This document shows, piece by piece, positions 27,801 through 39,966 of a stretch of DNA of 64,000 nt. Source of the stretch: Nothopassalora personata (taxonomy: Eukaryota > Ascomycota > Dothideomycetes > Mycosphaerellales > Mycosphaerellaceae); NCBI GenBank assembly GCA_033816765.1, contig CM066292.1, positions 2,666,001 to 2,730,000 on the forward strand. The letters are read 5' to 3'. The translations under genes were made by a program, and so were the position numbers. Each line of letters opens with the position of its first letter. The stretch's first letter is position 1. A model generated the notes under the pieces. It had not been told where the DNA came from, searched no databases, and saw only the letters and a list, made by a program, of their open reading frames with translations.

Positions 27801-29305
27801 CCTCCCTGATGTCCCTCTAGCTTGAGCTCGTGCTTGGGCTTCTAGTAATCGGGCATGTCTGCATATCGTGACAGATAGCTGCATTTCCTCTGCTTCTTGT
27901 CTAGGGCGCTGTCATGAGGTCCTTGCTCGTCAAAGGTCGGCTGTTCATCACGTTGTCATCGTCTTCGTTGTTGTAGCGTGCAAAGTCAGCGCAGGCGTCT
28001 CTGATCTGGTGAAAACTTGGTTGCTCGAGGCGTAGGTAAAGGTCTCGAAGCTCGGGCGCAGTGCCCTCCGGATCTTTGAAGAAGTATTGCAAGTGCTCCG
28101 CTCGCAAAGCTGCTGGTAGAAGTGCTGCTTGTGATAGTAACAACCGGCAAAGCCGAAGCTGCTTGATCTCACCGATCTTCTCGACTAAGGTGAAGAGTTC
28201 GTCCTCCGGTAGACCCAGTATCTTGCCTCGTGTCTCTACAGGTCTGTCGACGGTACCTGCTATCTAAAGGAAGGCAGAAGTCGTCCGCCAATCGAAATTT
28301 TCGCCTTTCAGCAGACGCTCCTTGACCTGCTCTCGTGTCTTATTGACTTCGACGCGTGGTGTCGAGGAGTCTTTAGCTGCAGCACCATTAGCTTTCTGAG
28401 CTTGCGGTACTACTGAATCCTTCGCTTGTTCGTTGGCCCGCTTCTTTGGTCTGCAATTCACGGTCTTCGCAGGACATTCGTCCCTTCGATTCTTTGCATT
28501 TTAACGTGGATCGAAAAGACCGATGTCTAAGGTCGTTCTATGGGCAGATTCGCTCCCGAAGACCGGCTCAGCCACAGCAGATGCCGCAGCGTGTCGATAA
28601 ACTTGCTCCGATCTTCTTCGAACTCATTCTTGACAGGATCCTAGTCCGATCCATCGTAGTCCTCACTGACTTATCAACGTGTCCTTGTATGCTAGCTGTA
28701 AGAACGCCTCTTGTCTCTCCCTATCCTCAACCCTCCTCTTGCGTAGGAGCATCGCATGGATCTCGAGCCAATGCATCTTGAACAGATCGGCTTCACCATT
28801 GATCTGCTTCGCCTCGCTCTCGCGAGCGGCCTCTTCGTCCTCTTGCTGCTACGAGACTCACTTGAACCATTTCTCCCGCATGGAGAGTACTTGCGTTGTG
28901 CGTCTGGCCAATGGGTGCGTAGATCACAAAGCGCTTATTCGTAAGCTTGTCGAGGTAGGGCTTGTGCTTGTAGACCAGACTGAAGGAGAAGAAGCGGCTG
29001 TGATGAAGCTTTCTTCCCTGGATAGCACGATCCAGGAGAGCATATCTGTTGAATAGGTAGTCGTGCAACCTCTCGAGAGTCTCTTCATGATTGATGCATT
29101 TGAAGTCGACGTCTTTAATGGCACTCTGACCAGACAGCTCAGCAGGCGGATTAGTATCGAGAGTATCAACTGTAGCGGGTCTGATCTTGTAATTCCTGTA
29201 CAGGGCATGATACTGCTTCGTGTGGTACTGGCAGAGTAGTCCAGTGGAAGAGATCGCTTCTTGCGGACATTTCTGCTCATCCGACACATCCAGGGCAGAA
29301 CACAC
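24858..29305 (-). pseudogene. Large uncharacterised fungal gene, extensively decayed
   Basis: About 4.4 kb of minus-strand sequence reads as one long protein after allowing for stops and shifts. It starts at 29305 with MCSALDVSDEQKCPQEAI and a CX10CX11CX2H cluster, then LERLHDYLFNRYALLDRAI, a Lys/Arg-rich segment, LPAALRAEHLQYFFKDPEG, VKVCGKIIWNYPSEKP, RDVWCARIKRADPVSRRFVQ, PYKILEYKIRGALLKANRF and finally MQVLFWLNCCLSEHRLVGCH and DTFAFVSWGCSSFLVSG. Several frames end at TAG where reading simply continues (for example 25353-25355, 27842-27844, 27901-27903, 28264-28266), and there are frameshifts near 25600 and 28840. A repeat-rich insertion interrupts it at about 26210-26815. Original length was roughly 1200 aa; the family is unknown to me and no function is assigned. 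Confidence 0.6.
26210..26815. repeat. AT-rich repeat block inside the decayed gene
   Basis: It contains a short GTGGTCGC tandem near 26242-26270, many variants of AGTCAAGCAAGTAA and AGTTAAGTAA on both sides, and a core with CCCCGTAGC/CCCCGGGACC-type reiterations around 26480-26570. There is no coding frame. It looks like a decayed non-coding mobile element or satellite, but no clean terminal repeat was defined. Confidence 0.5.
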
Positions 29306-30228
29306 CGTGGCTATATTGATGTTTTCATCTGCAACGCTACAACAACGCTGTCGTCAATAAGATGAGGTCTCCTGACGTGCCAATGCCAATTCCGTCAACC
29401 ACCGCGTGCCCCGGTCAACGCCGTCAGCCAAGCAAAGTATATGCAGTACATGCTCCTAGCCCTTCACGTCCAACATCTTCACTTCTTCTTCAACATGCCC
29501 CGAGATACCACTCCCACCTAGACGACATGCCCTCGTTGCTCGGTAATTGAGTTGATGCTACTATAGCGCTACCGAGCGCTAATATGCGGCAGGCGACGGC
29601 AAATTGCATAGAAGTTTGCTAGGGAGTACTGTAGTTCTAGTCCTTGTCACACGCTCGGCGTAGCCGGTTCCACTTTCACTCACATAGCCTAAGTCCTCTG
29701 GATTCAATTGACTCCCCCAGACCTACCCCCAGAGCTACCTTTTTTTGTGCAAGAAGCGAACGCGCGAGCGGACCGCAGACCTACGTCAATATTCATGTGG
29801 AGTGAAAACGGTCCCGGGGGGTGGTGAGTGCCGGGGTGCGGAGAAGTTGCTGGCGCTGTGGTGCGCTCCAATTCATCTCGAACTTCGTTCAGCCAGGGCA
29901 GCCCATGCCTCATCTTGAGCTTATTGTATTTAATCTGAAACGACTAGCCCTAACGGGAGCTCTCGCTCTGTAGAGAGTTACGCGTCGCACGTGCTAATCC
30001 ATGGGTTTGCCCTGTCGAGCACGCAGGAACAGGTATAACAAGTGCTTATCTTGATGATACTTTACGACCACATGGATCTAGCCTCTTGGGCCTCCTGTCC
30101 TTATATTTCTTGAAACTAGGCGTGGCTGTCCAGTAATCGTTCGTATATAATTCCACCGCCCCAACTAGATTTTGCTCGTCTAGGAATCATTCGACTAGGT
30201 GGGCTACAGTACGGCACAAGAATACAGC
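29306..30228. other. Intergenic, no gene recognised
   Basis: Short frames without motifs. The right part is upstream of the secreted protein at 30229 and has a TATATAA-like box near 30145. Confidence 0.3.
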
Positions 30229-30534
30229 ATGAAGGCCACATGCTTGATCGCAAGCCTGATTGCTATGATCTCGTTGAGCACGGCAGTATCACCGGCTGTT
30301 CTGCTTGTGAGTAGAATGCCATACCGATCGGCTTTGCAGTGCAACTGATGCTCAATATAGCGAGCAGAACCTTACCAATTCGAATGCTATGAGGTCACCT
30401 GCGTGCCGTCGACTGCTGGCGATGAGCAGTGCGCACAGGCCTGTGGTGGCTATTGCTCTTCGTTCGCGAACGCATGCGAGGACGAAACTGCTGCACCGAC
30501 GTACGAGGATGCGCAATCCGATCCTGACGAGTGA
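30229..30534 (+). CDS. Small secreted cysteine-rich protein (83 aa), effector-like
   Basis: Two exons, 30229-30306 and 30361-30534, with a 54-bp intron (GTGAGT...CAATATAG, phase 0). The product starts with a clear signal peptide (MKATCLIASLIAMISLSTAV), and the mature part holds six cysteines in YQFECYEVTCVP, EQCAQACGGYCSS and NACEDE, ending in an acidic tail (SDPDE). Size, signal and even cysteine number are typical of fungal secreted proteins that work outside the cell, including effectors. No named family was recognised. An alternative 3' splice site (TTTGCAG at 30338) changes the frame and gives no cysteine-rich product. It sits in a gene-poor, pseudogene-rich stretch, as such genes often do. 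Confidence 0.75.
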
Positions 30535-31087
30535 TTCGCGCCGTTTTGGCAGACAACAGAACCTGGCACGCTTTCTCTTAAAAGCTCGAAGCACGATACA
30601 TCGACTGTACCAAGAATTACCAGCCGGAGGCCGCGTACAGAAGCCCGTTGACAGTCAGCTACGTGCGTCACCGAGCACGTTCTGAACACCACTGCGATTC
30701 CACTTCTGCAAACTTGGAGCCAGTCACAACGACTTCGGTGTAGCCGCGCCACTCGCCAGGGCCCCTGACAGCGCCACATATCTCATCATCACATAACACC
30801 ACAATACCGCATGCAGACCATGCTACATCAATCGGAGTGTGCTCTGCCATTAAGGCCAACAATTGCTTGCAAGAATAAAGAAACCATTCATAACACCAAT
30901 GAAATCTAAAACAAGCCGTGAAAGCCAACTCGAGCTTCAATCAAGAACGACGTGCACGTGCGAGCCTCTTCACCCCACTCCATATTTCTTCCCGATGTCT
31001 CAACCACTGTCCACGATCTCGAAGTTATCAATGTTGTGCTCCTTCACCCTATCCTCCACGACATCATCAACCATCACCAATGCTGCT
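30535..31087. other. Intergenic, weak coding-like frame only
   Basis: A minus frame at 30668-30940 has several Cys and Trp residues but no motif or splice model I can defend. Confidence 0.3.
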
Positions 31088-31850
31088 TCACAAGTCTGAC
31101 GTGCTCCGCCATCTTCGGTACGGGCGTGAACGCGCAGCAAAGGATATATCTGTGCAAGGATCTTTTCTCACAGAGATCTTGCTCGGCGTTGCTTTTGAGG
31201 AGGTCGCTCCTTTACCATGACACGTTGTATTTCGCCAGAGACTGCACCACGATCTGCGTTGCTCCACTGTCGACCTATACAGCTGTACATCCCCGCCACC
31301 CACGATATCAGTGCGAACGATACCGACCGCGATGATCACGATGGCCAGGAGTTCGCCAGAGTGGGCAGAAAGGAGTAGGTAAACTTTTGCCGTCTTGGAA
31401 AGGCAGCCGTTCGTGGCACTCGCAGTGGACGAGCCGTCTGGCGTGGAAGCAGCTGCGTGACGTTTAGCTCCGTCCTGGAAACCTTGACTCATGTTCATAC
31501 ATGTACCATTCTGCATCGCATCACCTGTGCCGTCCGCGACAGTAAGGTAGTACTCAGTCCCTTCCAGAAATGCTCCCGCTGCAAGCGAGCCCGGCAGTGC
31601 ATCTTCGTCGCGGTCGGACCACCCTGGATTTACCTCCACCGCGCCCGCCATGAGGGGTTCCCACAAGCGACCCAGCTATTCTACACAGCAGCGCACATCT
31701 TCGCTGTATCCGAGTTGCAAAAGTTGAGAAGAGTACCGGCCGGGCTTGACCACATGTACGTCTTGGCACTCCTTGGTGGCGACCTTACTGGTCTTGTGGT
31801 CGTGAAAAGGTGCACGATGTGGTTGGTCTGGAAGCCGTTCTGAAGGCGAT
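31088..31850 (-). pseudogene. Possible degraded uncharacterised gene
   Basis: Minus-strand frames carry coding-like text: QTNHIVHLFTTTRPVRSPP and AGTLLNFCNSDTAKMC, then after a shift LAAGAFLEGTEYYLTVADG, DAMQNGTCMNMSQGFQDG and IVIIAVGIVRTDIVGGGDVQ. This suggests a once-secreted or membrane-linked fungal protein. A continuous frame is not available and no family was recognised, so this is a low-confidence call. Confidence 0.3.
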
Positions 31851-33025
31851 TCTCGTGAAGTATCTGCCGATGATGGCATTCCTGACCATAATGGCTAACA
31901 ACCACAATCATTCCTCCCTCCCTCCCTTTACCCACTTCCTCCGAACCCTCACCCAAGCCACCACGCTCGGCCCCTGCTAGCTCACATACGGCTACCCCCC
32001 CCCCGGAAGAACAAGAAGCCGCAGAAAGCCAGAAAAAATCTTCCCCAAAAACAACGCCACACCCAGCCCTCGCGCGACAGCACACCATGGAGCCTTGTCC
32101 GCCACCGCCACCACACCTGCTTCCCGCGCCCCATTCAAATCCTCGAAACAGCGGCGCATGGGAAACTGATGTATGACAAACCTCATGGGAAGGACCGGTA
32201 CCCCAAGGGTTGCGAACATATCTATCTACTCATCGGCGATCATGACGAGGGATTCGGAGGAAGTTGTGATGGAGAGGAAGGGTGTGGGATGGGTAGGGGA
32301 TGGAGGGCTCTGGGTGGTGAGGGATGCTATCGTTCGTTATGGACATGTCGTTGCCGCTAGGGTGAAGGGAATGGTCGGAGTGGTTGGGAAGTGGTGGGCT
32401 AAGCAGACAGTGTCGGCAAGGTGTGCTTGTCAAGTTGCTGGTTTTGGTGTTGCGAGGGAAGGTCCTGAATTCGGGTCTTGTATCACAGGTCGTTCAAGGG
32501 CGAGAGTCATCGAAGCAGGGAGAGTGTTCCGATCTGCTCATGCCGGGAACTCAGCACATCAGCAGAAGAGGACTGGACCTCGGACTATCTAACAACATCC
32601 TCCCATCAGTACAAGACCGTGACGAAAACTCTGAAGCAGAACATACCAATATCAATGGCACGGTCGCAATTACCGCATCTCCTAGCTACGTCTAGAACTG
32701 AAGTCGGAACTAATTATCTTAAGCAACGGGATCTGAGAAACTTAGCACAGACGCAATGAAGAATGTGAAATTGAGGTGGAAAGGGGTCGAAAGCAAACAA
32801 TGCCCCATCGCTCCATACGTACGTACGAGGTAGCGATAGCAGTGGTAACCTGCACCTGTCCTCCGATCTTTCTGCCGTGTACCAGCGCTTGGCACATCAC
32901 TCCGTCTGACAGTCTATTCACATCGAGAGAGGCAAGATAGAAAAGCCAGATGAACAAGGCGGCGCGATGGGCGCCAGCATAAAGAGCCGTGAATTCGTGA
33001 AGCTGCAATAGTCAAGTACGTCCTT
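31851..33025. other. Intergenic, no gene recognised
   Basis: Contains C-rich and G-rich low-complexity stretches (about 31910-32000 and 32260-32420). It lies downstream of the HSF gene. Confidence 0.3.
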
Positions 33026-35447
33026 CTAAGACTTCCGCTGTCTCTTGTTGGGAGTTCCAGGTTCCATCAACGCGGCGTCATCTTCCGCCTCAGCAAACTG
33101 ATTAGTCGCAGCAGGACTGGTAGCCTCACTGCTCAAGCTCTCTACAGTGCCTTGTGCTGTTCCAAGATCGCCATTTCCGCCATTGACAGCATCCGTGTTC
33201 GTGAAGATATCTGCTCCCACATCCACGCTGTTCCCGTTCGTGTCCCAGTTCCAGTTCTGGTCATTGTTCAGGAAGTCGATATCTGCATTGTTGTTACCAT
33301 TCATGGCGGCATAGTCGCCAATGCCTTCGAGGTTGACAAAGTCGCTCATGTCGTAAGGATCCGGGTTGAGGTTGAAAGTGCTGGGTTCACCGAAGCCGTA
33401 GTCGGGGTTCATGCCAGGTATGCCACCCGGCGACAGCGGAGCCAAGCGTTCCTGCAGATCACTAAGCCGCCGGCCCATGGACTGCTGCTGGCTTTCGAGG
33501 TCGTTGAGGCTGATGTTGTTCTGTCTTATGGCCTCCATGTAGTGTGAAGGGTCAGCAGCAGGTTGGGGCGAGATCAGAGCATTGTTGCTGGACGGTTCGT
33601 TGCCGTGACGATTCTGCATCATGGACATCATGTCGTTTCTCTGCTGTGGTGTGAGTGCTGCGTTGCCGACAGCGTTCTGGAGCTGCTCCAGACCAGCTGG
33701 AAGAGATAGTTTGGCAGACTTCTCGGTCTCGTCGTTGGCGTTGGCATTATGTATGTAGCTCATGACCTCGTTGTTCTCCGGGACTGTGTTCAGGTAATCC
33801 GGCGTCGGCGCATCATTTTTGATGACAGGACTGGCAGTCGCGCGACCAACAGTTCCCGCTTCGCTTGGTGCCGCGCCCGCAGTGCTGGTCCTCTTCAGCG
33901 GTAGAGGAGTGTTACTCTCGGGTGGACTAATTGACGTTCGTGCGGAGTTGGGCGCGGTCACCGCAGATTCAGGCTGCAGATACTGCGACGTTACTTGATC
34001 TTCGCCACCATGGGTGAGTAAAAGTTGTGGCTTCTGCCGATATTGCTGGACTTGTTGACCTTGTGCGGGTGTACTGTCATCAAGATCCTGGACGACGCCA
34101 CTGCGCTGCTGACCATTCTGATTGTTCTGATTCCCAAACATGTTGACCAGGTTTTGACCACCGTTACCTTCCACACTGCGATTGTAGAAGGTCGCAAGAA
34201 ATGTCAGTATAGCGTTGATGGAGTTTTCATGTCGGTCGTGCAGCGTCTGAAACGCGCTCGCTTGCCGGTAGAATTGGTCGTTCTGTTCTTTGAGTTGTGA
34301 TATCATTCTCGAGATCATGCTCTGCTGTTGCTGGAGCTTCTTGAGCTCCTGTCGTAAAGCGCTGAGTTCGTTTCTCGGTAAAGGCGCGACATCGTGGTTG
34401 CCACCGGGAGCGCCGAGCTCTTGTGGCCGATCTGGGAATGGGGACCCTTGGCGCTCGTCGTCGCTATCGAAGCCATCCTTCATGTTACCATCTCGCTTGC
34501 GCTTGGCGCTCGATTTGCTGGCAGGCTTCTGAATGAGCCATAAGAGATCGGGACGATTCCGCCGAAAGTATGGATGTGAGTACATGCTGGGCGGCTTCGC
34601 GCCTTTGCGAGCCTGTTCCGACTGTCGCAGCGAGCCGTCGTGGATATTGACGGTCTTGTGAAAGCCGTACATGTTCAGTTGGCGGACGAAGGAAGCATAG
34701 TTGTTGTGCTTGAACAGCTCCGGGATCAGTCTCCGCGCGAACTCGTCCTCATCCAAAACGATGAAGGCTCGTCCATCATCTGACCATCTGATGAGCTCCT
34801 CGTGCGATTTGTCGAGAAAGCTGTCCGGGATGTTAGCACAAGCAATCACGTGGCAGAACATGTGTCGCTCACCTGCTCAACTTCTGCACAAACGGCGGGA
34901 TCTGCTTGCGCTTGCCGTGCGCGTCTCCCATCTTGGCCCTGGCCACCTTGGCCTCCAGTTCCTGTTCACTCTCGTCTTGCGCAGCCATGTTGCCAAAGTC
35001 GCCGTTCCATTGCTCTTGCTGCTGCTGCACGTTGGGTGGTGCCGCCAGCTGGTGATTCCGATTCCGCCTCACGAGCTCTGTGGAAGGCGCGGGGGTGCGG
35101 TTGCTGCCGTACGTCTGCGGCTGCTGGGTGTTGAGGGCGGTGGAGTAGTCGTTGGTGTCTAGCACGGAGTCGACGTACGACTGGTCTGCCGGGAAGGTGT
35201 TGAAGTCGAAGGCGGGATTGAAGTCGGGCGTGTCGGAGACGTGGTGTGGGTATGGATACTGCGGTGCGGACGTGACGGGCTGCTGCACCACTGGCGATGC
35301 GCCTGCGGGCTGGCGTTTGCGCGTGGGCACGGACTGCTGCTGCATGTCGGCGGTGGGAGCGGTCGGGTAGTGGTCAGTGAGTGGGTGGACTAAGTAATAG
35401 GCGGCGGCGGCGGGTGTCTCATTGGGTCTTGGGTCGCAAGGCAGCAT
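33026..35447 (-). CDS. Heat-shock-factor-type transcription factor
   Basis: Two exons, 35447-34873 and 34820-33026, separated by a 52-bp intron (GTGAGC, branch GCTAAC, GGACAG). Splicing joins FVQKLS to SFLDKSHEELIRWSDDG within the HSF winged-helix domain, which is where the ancestral intron should be. The domain continues with LIPELFKHNNYASFVRQLNM and YGFHKTVN and ends near RNRPDLLWLIQKP. Downstream is a heptad-repeat trimerisation region (LRQELKKLQQQQSMISRMI), then long Gln/Asn-rich, acidic C-terminal sequence of activation-domain type. The protein is 789 aa from 35447, or 755 aa if it starts at the later ATG at 35345 (MQQQSVPTRKRQ), which I find equally likely. It should bind nGAAn heat-shock elements in the nucleus as a trimer. 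It is probably the main Hsf1-like factor, but an Skn7/Sfl1-type paralogue is not fully excluded. Confidence 0.92.
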
Positions 35448-35580
35448 GATCCATCAACCAAGAGCGCCGCTTCTCTACTCTTCTCTCATTGTGTGCGCGC
35501 ACAAAGCTACAATGGAGTGCGTGTGGTCGTGTGTGCCTCAAGCAGGAGACGCCGCTGTCTCTGTCTCTCGCACACTTGTC

Positions 35581-35628
35581 CGCTTCTCTTGTCCGCCCTT
35601 GTCCGCTTCTCTTGTCCGCCCTTGTCGT
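35581..35628. repeat. Tandem repeat, about 23-bp unit, two copies
   Basis: The unit containing CGCTTCTCTTGTCCGCCC is repeated back to back, next to further CTTGTCC motifs upstream of the HSF gene. Confidence 0.7.
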
Positions 35629-35710
35629 GGCCTCTCGTCGCCCTGCACGCCGCGGACAAGCTTCCTGGTCCCGCAGTCTGCTTTGTCGTATGCGAGACAG
35701 CAAATTCTAT

Positions 35711-35750
35711 GCACCACCACCACACACACACACACACACACACATACACA
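35711..35750. repeat. (CA)n microsatellite
   Basis: CACCAC followed by about 15 CA dinucleotides and CATACACA. Confidence 0.95.
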
Positions 35751-38226
35751 AGCGATACCTGGACGCGCAGTCTGGCACTCGAGTCGGGGCGTACGTGGGG
35801 GTCCTGTCCTTCCGCTGCGAGATCGACGACGGTCAGTATATGTATGCAATCACACGGGCGGGCGTCGGACCATGTTCGAATCTCTTCAAACATGCGCACC
35901 TCGATCAAGCACCGTACTTGCGTCAGAGCGTGGGCGAGCCGGCCCGCTGCTGTGTCCGCCTCTTTTGCTTCCCGATCTCACTTCCATACCGATCACCACG
36001 CCTTCCTTTGTGCGTAGTGCTACAAGGTATACCAATAGTCGCCGCGGAGAGACGACTCTGCTCGACATATGCCATTGGCAGCTCCATCGCTGAGATGAGA
36101 CATCCACACTCGGTATATAACAGAGCCCGCGACCTCGCCCGTCATCCCTGGACCCACTACCGGACTGAACTGCCTGCCAGCGCACCTGTCCGGCAGGCTC
36201 CGAGTGAGCTGGTAGCACATGCAGTCACCGCCAGGACACGGCATCGCACACTGGACCGCTTGTGTTCTGCTGTAGTTAATCACCGTAGATGCCATGTGAT
36301 CGGACTTGCACTCAGACACGATCTCGGGAACGAAATTTCCACGCAATGCATCTATATCAGGATATTCGCTGGAGGCATCCATTGTCGTCAAGCCGTTCGC
36401 TATCATCAACACCAAGGTCAACCGTCCACGCATCCGCCGGTGCGCCGTGGACTCGCGCTTCGATCAAATTTGTCTGCTACTTTCCGCAGGAGGATACACG
36501 CCTCGTTCGATTGCAGCCAAGAAGAAATCCATAGCCGGATCTCAGCCGGATCACATCGTCGATCTGATCTTGAGTGAGTGACATGGTACCACTGCCTTGC
36601 CAGGATATGCTTGTGGCATAGCTGCGCGCCTCAGGCACGAACATATGACTATTGATGGCACTGCAGCATCAAGCATCGATGAATACTTACCACACCATGG
36701 CACCGAGAGCTTACGATGACGTGAAACCCCAACTTGTCAAGGAGCCACCTCGTACGTGCAAGGCTGTTCTCTAATGGCTTCATCTGCCCAGTCGCAACAC
36801 CTTTTGAGCAGCAGAATAGATCCACAGAGTGTAGTGGGTGAGTGCGAGGACACATCTGACTCCTGACCATTGCAGCCTCTCAACATACATTACTTATTGT
36901 TCTGCCTTTGGCCGGTTGTGCTCGTGTTCGCATCCTACATCAGTCTTCAGCGCACTTCAAGACCTCGCCAGCGCGTGTCTTCGTCAACCCTATTCGTTGC
37001 TGTATCTGAGCATGGCAATTGCAACATTGCGCGGAGGTGATGACTTGACCTCATGAGCCAGCGCATTCGTTGCGGTAGAATGTAAGCTCTTGCGAAACTC
37101 TGGCTAACGGCTATGAACCAGACTGAACAGCTACGAGGATACCTTGGAGAGTTTGTCCTCTTTGCCCATGGCTGCCTAGCACGACGCAAGATCTGGCGAG
37201 TGGAGCGAGAGTAATGCAAAGAACAGGAACGCAGACCCAACCAACTCTGAAGGAGACGACTGTATTCGAGTCATTTCGGGCTCCGCTTCCAACAGCAGAT
37301 ATGCATCCATTGGCAGCTCGAACCATAGGAATCTTGCTTCCCAGACCAGCGAAACGCCCAAAGTCAACCACTGGCGACGGTGTCCATGCCCTTTTCCAGT
37401 CAGATCGGTAGCTCGCCTTGGTCTCGCGACCCATATGAGCCATGGCATGCTCGGGCCACTGTCGGTTCGCAGTCATCAAGACTATTGTAAGCCTCATTGT
37501 TGTCGCACCAGCTTCTCACGGGGATTTGCCCGTGATTGCGGTGACAACAAAACTTCTACCGTCTCCATCGCATGAAGCACAAACAGCGAGGAAATCACGC
37601 GAACGATCAATGTTGCTATGCTACCACGAACACGTCAGCTATCATTGAGATGATCTGAGATGGCTACCAGAGCCCAAGCGGTCGGTAAGGCCCGACGTCT
37701 TTTCTCTCGCTGGCCGTGCAGATCTTCTGCAGGTCACGTGTTGGGATGATCCCTGTCGCAGAACTTCCTAGGTGCCCGAAGTTGGATCCAAAATGAGGCA
37801 ACCAGCACACCAAGCAAGATTGAAGCAGTCGTCGCTCCTCACAACGATAGGCACCATTATAAGTTAAGAGCTTGTCCCCAGCTCGAACGACTCACCCGGC
37901 AACGCGAACAAGTCCACTGGCAGAACAAAGCAAACACAATCACCATCAGTCGTCAGCTACGACAGCATTTACTTACCAGAAAAGGCAGTGCTGGCTTTGG
38001 GCCGTCAGTCACCACGGCAACTGGGCTCTATTCCAGAGCCTAAACACGTCGCCAGCCTCTCACGAGTCTAGCCTTCCCGGTGCAGTAATTCCTCTATTGA
38101 GCGTTGCCCAAAGGCCCTCCCCAGCGATAAGCTCTGTCTCCTCAGCCACGAGAATTGTGTCGCCAGCCACCTTATCGAACCCAACAGCCCAACAGAACCG
38201 TCGAGAACAGGGCAAGGACAGATATA

Positions 38227-38814
38227 ATGCCTCCAAACTCCCCAGCATCTGCACGCGCTCAGCAGAAGAAAGTAAGCCTTCATCACCTGTCACTACCATC
38301 GACAGTAATCATTAACACCACCCACCAGTTCGTTCGCAACGACAGTGCCAGCAGCACGAACACAATGTACATGGCCTCCAACACCCTCAGCGACGACGAT
38401 ATCCAAGTCGTTCAACGATCACCTCAACTTACTCCCAAATCGGCCTCTTTCATGCACATGGACGCAACTCCCCCAGTCCAATCACCTGGCGCCTCAGCTA
38501 CGAGCACAGCCATGAGCACACCAGCCGGCGAACGCTCCCAATCCCAAGCAGAACTCACCAGAACTGCAACCAAATCTCCCAAGCCCGAACACAGAAAGAG
38601 ACCGAGCTTCAAGCGCAGCCTCAGCTCCCTCTGGAAAGTTCTGGACCCACCGGAGCTGGCGCATAATACTGGCGCGTTACACAACATCGCCGAACAATTT
38701 GAGACGGACCCTCACCGCGGGAGGAGGAAGAAGAGTGCTGGTCCGGGGGATGTGGAGAGGGAACATATGTTGCTGGCGACGATTAGTGATAAGGTTTATA
38801 AGCAGAGGATTTAA
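38227..38814 (+). CDS. Small fungal protein of unknown function (176 aa)
   Basis: Two exons, 38227-38271 and 38329-38814, with a 57-bp intron (GTAAGC, branch ATTAAC, CACCAG). The intron is in phase and has no stop, so the unspliced frame is also open; the consensus signals favour splicing. The protein begins MPPNSPASARAQQKK, is Ser/Thr/Pro-rich to about residue 115, has a basic block (KPEHRKRPSFKRS), and ends in a better-conserved-looking segment with SLSSLWKVLDPPELAHNTG, HNIAEQFETDP and REHMLLATISDKVYKQRI. No signal peptide or membrane segment is seen. No family name is recognised; a soluble regulatory or scaffold protein is a guess only. Confidence 0.65.
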   Translation: MPPNSPASARAQQKKVSLHHLSLPSTVIINTTHQFVRNDSASSTNTMYMASNTLSDDDIQVVQRSPQLTPKSASFMHMDATPPVQSPGASATSTAMSTPAGERSQSQAELTRTATKSPKPEHRKRPSFKRSLSSLWKVLDPPELAHNTGALHNIAEQFETDPHRGRRKKSAGPGDVEREHMLLATISDKVYKQRI

Positions 38815-39966
38815 GCCCGAGGACGGTTGGAGTTTGGGAAAGGAAGGATGGTAGGGGAGTTTGATTGCGGTTTGGTGGTGTTTGGACGCATTTGAGCGAA
38901 GGGAGTAGCGTTGATGCTTGGCGCTTGGGTGCCTGTGGGAGTCGTCACGATGCTTATGATGATGATGACGAGGGTTCTGATTATGGTTATGGTTATGGGT
39001 ATGGTTGTTGTAATGCGTTTCAAAAAGATTTCTCTTGGGATTTGTTGATAGCATCACCGCGGACAAGTTCAGCAGACAGCAGTGGCTTCTTACCATCGAT
39101 TTCATCACATCGTTCCAGTCTCCGATGAAATCGGACTTGCTTGCTGATAGCTCAAGTGCAGATAATCACCCTAATACCGCGAGAACCCGGAGCTTGTTGG
39201 CCTCGCAACGGTCGATTGGAATTTTCTTCAAAGGCAAGAACTCGTCTTCGAATAGATAGCGGCCGACTCTGTCACCTGCGAAAGATGGAGATGGAATGCA
39301 GCGTATGTACGCCGCCGCCTCGCAGCATCACCACCCATTGGGGCGGCGGCGCTGTCGGACGAAGTCATCATCAGGCTCGAAAACTCGCCGGCCACCTCCA
39401 CGGCGAGGTGGTGGTGTGCCGCGTTGCGTTGCGGGGATGGGAGAGTAATCGCTGCGCTACGGCGATGCTCTCGTAGTGGCCAAGGCGGAGCTGGCTATTC
39501 AGAAGGATCATCTTCTCTTACGTGGACTAGCTTGCGCGATAGGATACTCCATCTCACGAGTCGGAGGGCTCCAAAAGGCTCGATTGGATACGTCCCAAAT
39601 GTGGATTGTTTCGGTTCGTCGGCGAGTTTGAGAGGAATGAGTACTGACAGATAAGCACTACTGCAATCGACGCTGTGCTGTGGTCCGGTATTACCCCTTA
39701 GACTTGGCCTTCGGACAAGGACGAGGTTATGCTCCAGGCGCCTTCGCTACGGACGTTTCCCACCACTCGAGGAACAATGGGGCAGGAGAGAGAATCTTTG
39801 ATAGGTCTTTCAGGAGATCCTTCGAAACATGCCCATGGTTCGCGAAACTCGCAGGACCCATACCGTCGTTTCGGGGGTGCATCAAGTTGCTCAAGCCAGG
39901 CCAAGGTTACAACGACCCAAGTCCCCTCTACTAATGCTGTAGTGCGGCTTCATCAACATGTCCGGG
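38815..39966. other. Intergenic, no gene recognised
   Basis: The minus strand has His/Thr-rich low complexity near 38940-39010 from a GATGATGATG/TATGGTTATGG stretch. The right end may contain further decayed HET-gene sequence, which I cannot confirm. Confidence 0.3.

Larger units (their letters stand above)
35448..38226. other. Long intergenic interval, no gene supported
   Basis: Upstream side of the HSF gene, rich in simple repeats near 35580-35750. Long overlapping frames on both strands here (for example 35489-36577) are driven by low-complexity repeats. Two minus frames starting near 36433 and 37497 begin with hydrophobic residues (LTLVLMIAN, LTIVLMTAN), but I could not build convincing genes. 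Confidence 0.35.

Noticed and set aside
35489..36577. 362-aa plus-strand open frame upstream of the HSF gene
   Set aside because: It reads through a (CA)n microsatellite and a 23-bp tandem repeat, overlaps equally long frames on both strands and has no motif; the frame is a by-product of low-complexity sequence.
36020..37497. Two minus frames beginning with hydrophobic residues that might be small secreted proteins
   Set aside because: A GC-AG intron could extend the first into a short Cys-containing product, but the splice choice is arbitrary and no homologous pattern or even cysteine set results.
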